Assembly: GCA_015039315.1 (NCBI GenBank)
Contig: WIDE01000117.1
Coordinates: 25,517 to 54,533 of the forward strand
Direction of reading: 5' to 3'
From: Clavulina sp. PMI_390
Taxonomy: Eukaryota; Basidiomycota; Agaricomycetes; Cantharellales; Hydnaceae
DNA: 29,017 nt
In this document: piece after piece, positions 22,001-29,017 of the stretch
Position numbering within the stretch: position 1 is the first letter of the stretch
Layout of the letters: each line of letters starts with the position of its first letter
Position numbers and translations under genes: made by a program
Notes under the pieces: generated by a model
Seen by the model: the letters and a program-made list of their open reading frames with translations, nothing else
The model's database searches: none
What the model was told of the DNA's origin: nothing

Positions 22001-22347
22001 TGCACAGAGTCTCGTAGATCGGAAAGCTGCTGGTCAAGCTCCTTGAGGATCCTATTTGAGCCTTCATTAGCGCAATTCTGTAGTATCAAACGGCTAAATA
22101 CTTTTGGAGCTCCTTAAAAACTTCGATTTTATTTTGGTTCTTTCCAGCAAAAGAACTTGGGCAGGCTGGTTAATAAATCTAGCGGTGCTGGGTGTGATTT
22201 AGGTATGTTAGAGGAAGAGAATACGTACTAAGAGGCTGTAGGGTCCTGAGGGGGGTCTGGATGTGACTCGCGGTCGATGTCCTCAGCATCCGGACTCAAG
22301 TGTAGATCGTCATATTGAGACTTTGGGGAGCGTGACCTGAGGGACAT
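19050..22347 (-). CDS. Multi-pass membrane protein with C-terminal WD40 repeats, copy A
   Basis: A multi-exon minus-strand gene with approximate ends. The N-terminus (ATG at 22347) is Ser/Arg/Asp-rich, followed by a helical region (about 22089-21770). About four membrane segments follow (21300-20900), including NLLWIISLVFSIASAINAQ and FLICAIATFLAGLVCFSF. After a linker come WD40 repeats: FSPDGESLASCGRDPYVFLW, WSPDGRSIMGRMDGMVMVW, a WLPDGSAILAVDG blade, and a last blade DYGALQFWK. Supported introns include 21045-21102 (58 nt) and 20164-20222 (59 nt, restoring the blade seen in copy B), and a 54-nt one ending next to 21721. With these, no disabling change was found in the checked parts. Agaricomycetes carry many such membrane/WD40 proteins of unknown function. 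WD40 domains usually bind partner proteins, so a membrane-anchored scaffold is a reasonable guess. Its paralogue lies about 1 kb upstream. Confidence 0.7.
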
Positions 22348-22477
22348 TCCAGGTCGTACTGATTCCCTTGACGGGATACTGGAGGATGTATAGCTGGTGA
22401 GGGATGCAGCCAGGGAAAGGGTGTGGTGAGGGCGAGGAGAGGTATATCTCAGAATGAAAGCAGAGTGAAGTCGGCGC

Positions 22478-22485
22478 CTTTTATA
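22478..22485 (-). promoter_or_regulatory. Candidate TATA box for copy A
   Basis: On the minus strand, TATAAAAG lies about 130 bp upstream of the ATG at 22347, in an otherwise gene-free interval. Position and sequence fit a TATA element that would start transcription roughly 100 bp before the ATG. No other evidence supports it. Confidence 0.4.
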
Positions 22486-22499
22486 CTCCACTTGAGAGA

Positions 22500-23304
22500 G
22501 TTCTCTGTACTAAAAATCACGAGGGTGTACCCCAGGATATGTCAAATGCTGACCAGTTGACATTTTGGTGTCGTCCTACATTTCACACTCGTCAAATCCA
22601 GCCCATTTATTATTACCTAACTCCTCCTGATAAGGTTATAGTGATATATCAGCAAGCTTCTATATCAAGCCACTTAGTGAATCTGGTAATCACCTGGCGA
22701 TCAATTGGTCTGAGGAAGGGGTGGGGCGATAACCGTGGAGAGATACGCCCACGTATAGACGAATTCTAGCATTCCTTGGTGTCTGATTTTCAATACAAGC
22801 CGATGTGCGCGGGTAGATCAACGTGGGGACGCGGTTTTCGGCACCAATTTGCGTTTGCATTACTCGGTACCATCATGGATTGGCGCTATCAGAAAAGCAT
22901 TCTCAACTCCCATCACCCACATATCTAAAATACCCTAGCATGGATATGAGATGCTTGGATTTTTTTTTCTCGCCGCTTTATAATTCTGGGTAACGATATA
23001 TCACGGGGCTGGCGTTCTCTCTCCAAATTATATACAAACCTCCGCAGTTTGTTGCGCTACGGTAGGTATTCTCAACTACATGGTGCTTTTATTCCATCCA
23101 CATTTGCATGCATACTTATAATTTCAGGCAGCTATCGACAATGGGATATGTAATCGTTACTCTTCAGGCCACTCCACATTGGCGTGGGTAGGGAAAAGGG
23201 AGTGCTTGGCCACAAGGGGTGGCAGCGTACGTGTTGGTTTGGTAGTAGATAAAGAGGGCTGTAATGTCGAGTAATCTCTCGGAACAGTGTATGTGCATAG
23301 AAAA
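22500..23304. other. Intergenic stretch between the two WD40 paralogues
   Basis: No gene is recognised. Short open frames show no domain. It should contain the upstream region of copy A and sequence beyond the 3' end of copy B. Confidence 0.4.
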
Positions 23305-26300
23305 CTATGGAAGCGGCGCTTTCCAGAGCCGAAGAGCACCATCGTTTGAACCAGAGTGAGCGAATCAAAGCCTCCATGATTCCACGCCGCACATGTCAAA
23401 TCCACATCGGCCTCCATGGAGGGAGTCGTCCCAAACAAGCGGCCTGTTTCTCAGGCCCATAGCCTAACCTCATCTACGGGGGGGGGGGCTGATGAGCCTC
23501 TGATATCCTGTATGGGAGAGAATGACGGGAGCAATACCTTTGCCCGCGCACACGATCAGTTGATCATCCTCGGTGTTGCCGGATAGTGCGCCCATTGTGC
23601 TGACTCCAATAGCGGCCATTTCGCCTGGGCAGTGACATGAGTGCAGTATTGCGAGATGTCGGACCACAGCACCAGGAGGATTCGTCAACCGGAATAGCTC
23701 AGGACCCTTGATACATAATCTGCATCAGTAGAAAATCTTTGGATCATTGGCCCAACCCACACCTTCTGCTCGTAAGTCACAAGGACGCTGCTGTCATTAG
23801 CCGAAAGCGTCAGATGTTTTGCAGAACGCAGCATAGGGATTTGACTAGCCATGCAGGTTAGTGGCAGCCAGTAGGTCAGCAAAGGCTAGTTCATACTCTT
23901 CAACGATCCGAGTGGCGAGGTTATACACTATTTTTAAAATCGAGTCAGCCTCACTCAACGTAGACTCAGAGTGGGCAAAATGAGCACACCAATAAGACGT
24001 TTTTCTGGGGTTAGCTTTGATGGCGTAAGAACATTCGTCGTAAACTCTAGATTAGTAATAGCGACGACTCTGCAACTCTTTATCAGCATCCGCTCTTCTG
24101 ACATGCACAAGTGAGCTGGATGTTCACCTGCTGCCGTCTCGAGTTACCGCGATGTCCTGAATCCGAAGTCGTGGTAGTGAGTGAGACGATATCACTGCTC
24201 CATTCACACTCTATCGTGTCAAGTGAGTGGGTACATGAAAAACCAAGCGAAATGAATGAACTGACAATCTGAACCAGCTTCGACCCCTCGACAGTAAGGA
24301 TGGATTTGCCACTTGGGAGCCATCGGATTGACATTATTTCTGTAGCTCTCTCAATCGTATGCGCCCCGGCTTCGATGGCCTGGAGCGTCAATGGAATAGA
24401 TGGGCGAAGATCCCATTCAAGGTCACACACCCACACACCCACCTTAACATCCCAAAGCACGATCATACGCTTCATTCTTCCCACAATCATTCTTCCGTCA
24501 GGAGACCAAAAGACTTGCCTGACTGCGCCAGCTGGGTGGACGAGTGTCTTGTAAACCATTGTATTTATTCCCTCCACGCGCCACAATAGCACATGGGCGT
24601 CCCACCCACACGATGCCAGCGACTTGCCATCAGGGCTGAACGCCACATGCAAGACAGGTGATGAGTGTTTGTAGATAGGTTCAGATGGTAGGAGGCGACT
24701 CAAGGCAGCCGTTGCTGCTAGCAATGGCAATTTACGCCTCGGCGCGACGAATGGAGACTCTTGCTCAGAGGCAGTGTGGACTGAAATACTGGGGACATCA
24801 GGCCGCCTAGTCGTCGTCGGCTATGGGCTGACTAAAGGCGGGCGAAGGGAAATATCATCTTCTGCAGGCCGCGAGGCAGTAGTACTCGTAGAAGGCTTGT
24901 TGGTACGAGGTGATGGGAAAGCCTCGAGGTCAGTCGAATCGATCACTGTGGTGCTAGGGGCGTGGTGCGGCTGTGAGAGGTGCAGAAGCCGAGACATGGC
25001 GGATCTTTATTTACGAGTCCACAGTCCGGCGCGCCGGAGCCATGCAATTTCCAACGGCCACACATAGGTGATAAACCATCTCGTGCCCTTTGAACGAATG
25101 AAAGCCCACCGCTCGCCTGCCAGCCAGAATAGCACTGCGACAAGGGAAGCGAGAGTCGCAGCAGTGCAGGAAGCGATGAAGGTAGGGATAATTGTGTGTG
25201 CGAACGCAGAGAATGAGAAGCAGACTAGACCTGCCGAGAAACCGACGACTGAGCCGACGAGGAAGTATAGTGGCGCCTGTGTTATCACCTGGGGAATCAC
25301 CATGAGGATCGCTTCTACAGTATAGTGTGATATACTCAGACTTACCATAAAGCCCCACCAGGGGACTTGTGAACGAGGGGATCGGAATTTATTTGCACTC
25401 TAATAGTACGCAAGTTGTGCGTTGATGGCGCTTGCAATTGAGAATACGAGTGAAAGGATCCACAATAGATTAACGCTCTGCTGCAACGCGGTCTGCCCGT
25501 CTACATATGTAAACTGAATGGTCGGGGCAGTGACACCGCTCAGCAGTGTTGAGACAGTACTAAGGTTGAGATAGGCTTTGCCTGCGTGCTGTTGAGCAAA
25601 CCAAGCATAGACCTCATCAGGTTTGAAGTGCGTTCATACTCAGGGAAATCCGCGTACCGAATGGTGGGGACTCCAACCCCGATGAACGACGAGAGTGCAC
25701 CCGAGAACGTAAGAATATGAGTACCAAGAGGCTCTGTGATGTCGTAGATATACTTGCAAAGTTCTCTGGACTTGATCTTCTCTGAGGGTAGCCGTAGTAG
25801 GGCAGGGGGAGTCTTGGGTGTGGCGCTTTTTGAAGGTGATATATTCAGTTACCTTGGAACTCATCGAGCGATGATGCCCAGAACCGAATACCCACTACAA
25901 AGGCAGTTATGCAAGTGTTGATCCCTTCTTCCGCGAATTCGGATGTTTGATTAATTCTCTATCTTGAGCGTCAGGATCAGGAGGGCTCCACAATGAGCGG
26001 AAAGTGAGCATACATCAAGGACCTTTTAAGGTCATAGGCGAGGAGTTCTGATGCGTTCGACATAACGCTAGGGTCGCCGGGAGATGCCTTCAAGTCCAAA
26101 GCGTCTACTCCTGGATGGATCCCCTGGTGTGGATCATCGCCAGCATGCATTAGAGCTGGGAATACAATCCCCGAATGCGTGCGTAATGCCACCAGGACGC
26201 TCTTGAAGCGGTCTCGAAGGGTCACCGCCGCAATTCACAGGCCGACTGAGGAGCCTAAGTGTCATACAGAGTTGTGGAAAGCCAACAACTTGTCGTCAAG

Positions 26301-27211
26301 GGCTTCAAGCTGACTGGATAAATGCATCAGCAACCTTGCAAGCACAGTAAATTGCCACTGCTCACATCTCAAAGAGCTGAAATAACTCAACTCCAGCGCG
26401 TTGATCCTCATCATGATAGGCCACATGGGGGGTCAGCAAGGAAGACATGCCAGGTACAATGATCAAAAGGATACCTTTGTGCCGCTCTTCGGGAGGGTTT
26501 GGGGGACGGGTGTTCGTTGGTGACCCATCCAATGAGTCATTTTCATCTCCATCTGCTTTATTATAGCTAGCGATTTCGTCAATCAACGAGAGGACGGTGG
26601 CTGCTCGTCTGGTGCGCTGACATCGAAGGTCAGGGCTACGAGCGATAGGTTAGTTGACGAATGGGACAATCGAAGCCAATACATACCGGGAGAAACCTCC
26701 GCCCAGAATAGGCTTGGGTGAACTTTGCGCCTCTCAGTAGTTCACGAGGTCATCGATGATTGCACTCAAGCCCGGTGCGCGCTGGAGAAGAGGTGATCGT
26801 TGTAATGGGAAGGGGAATGCAGCCAATCGATGCACAACTCATCAGTCAGAGAAGACGTCCGATGATGGGACTTAAGAACCTCGCATCATCAAGCAGTGCG
26901 ACATGCGGTTCACGTTGTCGGAAGGCTTCGGTCGCAGCGGAGAGGTTGAGTAGTTCGTCCTGTCGTGATAAGGTCGATCGAGAAGAATGCGAGGATATTC
27001 CAGAGGTGGGAACACCTGTTTGTGGCGTGACGGGCGAATTCATGGACGTTGTTGGATCCAGCCCAATGGAGATAGGAAGCTGTATGGATGGGTGACCCTT
27101 GGACGTCAGATGTAATGTCAGAACCATTTGCGAAAGCCTCGGGGACTTGCAGTCGTGCTCCATCAGTGAGAAACCCGGCGGCTCTAGAGGGTGCAGGGTG
27201 GGATGTGTCAA
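23305..27211 (-). pseudogene. Membrane/WD40 paralogue, copy B, disrupted
   Basis: This is a minus-strand paralogue of copy A, with the same order: N-terminal soluble part (about 27211-25950, limits uncertain), membrane helices (about 25560-25050, including LYFLVGSVVGFSAGLVCFSF), linker, then WD40 blades (FSPDGKSLASCGWDAHVLLW, WSPDGRMIVGRMKRMIVLWD, RWLPSGKSILTVEG). Unlike copy A, the reading frame is broken. In-frame stops lie in the linker at 25007-25009 (TAA) and 24821-24823 (TAG), where copy A is open. A TGA lies at 23451-23453, where copy A has the DQ of RIWDQEKG. A one-base shift is needed near 23350-23365 to reach the last blade (SNDGALRLWKAPLP). An 11-base G run at 23478-23488 lies inside the intron before the last exon, next to its 3' splice site. 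Unrecognised introns could remove one stop but are unlikely to remove all. Confidence 0.65.
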
Positions 27212-27557
27212 ATTAACCTCAACAATGTCAGTTTCTTTACTCCTGCTGTGAGGTGGCTGACAAGCTGGACACTAGGATGCGACAAGATCTATTGAGAAGT
27301 AATATATATGAAAACCCTGTAGCGGCAGCAATCGACGTTAAGTGGGAATTGAGCGGGGCGAGGTGAAGGTGAGGCAGTGGCTGTGACAGCGCGATATGTA
27401 CAGTTGTTTGGCAGCTGAATTTCATGTTTCGCGCGCGTCGCAATGTCGCTGCTTTCTTGAGCGGATTCCGCAGATACGCCAGAAAATTTATCGAGTTCCA
27501 AATCTATCGAACGCCCATGCACATGTATCTGCGACCACTGATCTTGATCTCTCTTAG
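27212..27557. other. Interval between copy B and eL13
   Basis: Copy B (minus) and eL13 (plus) diverge from here, so promoters of both should lie in it. The first exon of eL13 should also be here but was not found (see eL13). No TATA box can be chosen with confidence. Confidence 0.4.
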
Positions 27558-28248
27558 TCCTGCACCGCAATCACTTCCGTAAGGACTGGCAGCGCCGCGT
27601 CCGCACCTGGTTCGATCAGCCCGGCCGCAAGCTTCGCAGGCGTAACACCCGTGCTGCCAAGGCTGCGACCCTTGGTGTCCGCCCTCTCCAACACCTCCGC
27701 CCTGCCGTCCGTGGCCAGACCATCCAATACAACTCGCGGGTGCGCGAGGGCCGTGGCTTCACTTTCGCTGAGCTCAAGGAGGCAGGCATCGCCCGCAAGG
27801 CTGCCCGTGGCCTCGGCATCGTCGTTGACCACCGCCGAAGGAATCTGAGCGAGGAGGGCAAGGCCGTGAATGTTGATCGCCTGAAGGCCTACAAGGCCCG
27901 CCTGATTGTCTACCCCAAGAAGGCTGGCAAGCCCAAGAAGGGCGACTCCACTGCCGAGGAGCTCTCTGCTGCTACTACTCGTGCTGCTATCCCTCTTCCT
28001 CCCTCCGTCCTCCCCGAGCAACCCCGCAAAATCACCACCGAAGAGCGCAACTTCAAGGCGTACCGTGCCCTCCGCGACGCCCGTGCCGAGCAACGACACG
28101 CTGGTGCCAAGAAGATCCGTCAACAAAAGGTTAGTGATCGATATCTGTGCTCTCCTCGATATGTTGTCTCTCCGCTTGATTGCTCTGCTCACTCGGTTGT
28201 TTCCTCCGTTAATAGAAGGAGGAGGAGGAAGCCAACAAGAAGAAGTAA
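27558..28248 (+). CDS. RPL13: 60S ribosomal protein eL13 (RPL13), first exon not seen
   Basis: This is a structural protein of the large ribosomal subunit. The exon 27558-28129 encodes, from its first residues, the family block NHFRKDWQRRVRTWFDQPGR, then LGVRPLQHLRPAVRGQT, GRGFTFAELKEAGI, ARGLGIVVDHRRRNLSEEG and VDRLKAYKARLIVYP. An 86-nt intron (28130-28215, GTTAGT...AG) precedes a short last exon with the usual Glu/Lys tail (EEEEANKKK) and stop at 28246-28248. The exon begins after an AG at 27556-27557 in phase 1, so the first exon must carry the initiator and about 5-8 codons. No matching ATG plus donor is visible nearby. The upstream frame closes at 27545. Either the exon is distant, or the 5' end was lost through rearrangement or misassembly. 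High identity to fungal eL13 makes the assignment safe. Confidence 0.93.
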
Positions 28249-28510
28249 ATCCTGTACCTTCCTTGCTCGCTTTCCGTACTCCGCCTTGCCTCCCACTTTC
28301 GCTTTCCATCTCCTATGGTCATCATGTCATTACTGCCTCGCGCATCCTATTGCGCTCTATGTATATGAGACTTCTACCAACCACGGCTCCGCACGGGTTA
28401 CGCCACGCCCTAATCCTTACCATTGAGCTTCCAACTCTGAGAATTCCTAAGCCTAAACCTTGTAAGCGCCGAGCGCTCCACTGTGCTGTTTCCTCTTACC
28501 ACCTACTTCC

Positions 28511-29017
28511 ATGTCTCAAGTCGCGCACTCCGACAGCAACCCGCCTACTTCATTTGCTCAAAGGGCTGAATCACCATCAGGCGATATTGCTGAACTCACT
28601 TATGAATCACTCGATGATCCTAAACGACTGTGTGCCGCAATCGGTGCTGTGAGAAGAGATGATGCTGGGGCGATCGCTACATTTTTTGGGACGACTCGAG
28701 ATAACTTTCAAGGTGACTCGAACAAACACTTCATAGATTACTAAGCAAATTGCAAACCCATTCTGGACGTGTGAGAGAGAAAGAGAACATGAACCTGACT
28801 ATCTCGTGATACATATATATGTACAGGCAAGCGGGTTACACGGCTGGAATACCAAGCGTACACCCCACTCGCCATCAAAACGATGCTCAAGATCCTGGCA
28901 GAGTCGCACGCTATACATGCGCCGTCCACCACAAATACTACTAGTACAAAAGGAGAAATCGGGACCGGCCCGTTATCGATATCGGAAGGCCAGGAGCAGA
29001 AAGCGTCGACGACGACG
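28511..29017 (+). CDS. Molybdopterin synthase catalytic (large) subunit, 5' part
   Basis: This MoaE/MOCS2B-family enzyme transfers sulfur from the small subunit to precursor Z (cPMP) to make molybdopterin. Exon 1 (28511-28712) encodes GAIATFFGTTRDNF, the N-terminal signature. A 114-nt intron (28713-28826) follows, and exon 2 (from 28827) continues GKRVTRLEYQAYTPLAIKTM and a Ser/Thr-rich insertion longer than in bacterial enzymes. The frame is open to the window edge, where the conserved HRLG half would follow. That half is found only at 18701-19033, and the last 63 bases here match its start at 61 positions. The gene is 262 bp downstream of eL13 on the same strand. The start is the first ATG of the frame. 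Confidence 0.88.

Noticed and set aside
23478..23488. Run of 11 G as a frameshift hot spot inside coding sequence of copy B
   Set aside because: Comparison with copy A places it inside the intron before the last exon, next to the 3' splice site, so it does not change the reading frame.
27088..27557. ATGG at 27088 as the missing first exon of eL13 (phase 1 before a GT)
   Set aside because: The donor GTGACC is poor, the intron would be about 466 nt, far longer than others here, and it overlaps the copy B N-terminal frame.
27554..28309. 251-codon minus-strand open frame
   Set aside because: It is the antisense shadow of the GC-rich eL13 coding exon.
1..29017. tRNA or rRNA genes
   Set aside because: No cloverleaf with a typical GGTTCGAATCC-type arm and no rRNA-like conserved sequence was recognised on reading.

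Overview
The window is nuclear DNA of a fungus, most likely a basidiomycete (Agaricomycete). Genes are cut by many short GT-AG introns of roughly 50-100 nt. The conserved genes (ribosomal protein eL13, molybdopterin synthase large subunit) look fungal. A KDZ-superfamily transposase with a CxC cysteine cluster and membrane-plus-WD40 proteins are typical of this group. The species cannot be named from the sequence.

Layout. 1-7400 is a gene-poor, repeat-rich stretch. It holds an inverted pair of a dispersed repeat (1447-1678 and 4574-4808), a 0.57 kb element with 68-bp inverted ends made of degenerate GAATCG-type hexamers (2039-2607), a short direct duplication (4097/4318), and three copies of a 20-bp palindromic motif in a longer conserved context (4179, 5007, 6610). 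7415-17412 is the body of a large DNA transposon with two genes on the + strand. The first is a 14-exon gene whose reading frame closes perfectly across all splice junctions. It predicts a 1747-residue protein with an unrecognised N-terminus, a long disordered linker with a candidate SUMO-interacting motif, a Ulp1-type SUMO protease with its catalytic residues, and a JmjC-like cupin that has lost its last metal-binding His. The second is a KDZ transposase (10 exons, about 1027 codons) with its D-D-E residues and one in-frame TGA. A 52-bp minisatellite containing a 780-bp run of N follows (17473-18634) and is bracketed by a 12-bp inverted repeat.

Right of the element, the 3' half of a molybdopterin synthase catalytic subunit gene (18701-19033) begins abruptly. 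Two paralogous minus-strand genes for proteins with several membrane helices followed by WD40 repeats come next. The first (about 19050-22347) looks intact; the second (about 23305-27211) carries several in-frame stops and a frameshift. The window ends with eL13 (27558-28248, first exon not found) and the 5' part of the molybdopterin synthase gene (28511-29017, running off the edge). The last 63 bases of the window match the start of the fragment at 18701 at 61 of 63 positions.

The most notable content is the transposon: a KDZ transposase travelling with one intact protein that joins a deSUMOylating protease and a degenerate JmjC fold. This suggests an element that acts on the host SUMO or chromatin system. 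That function is inference; the domains and splice structure are read from the sequence.
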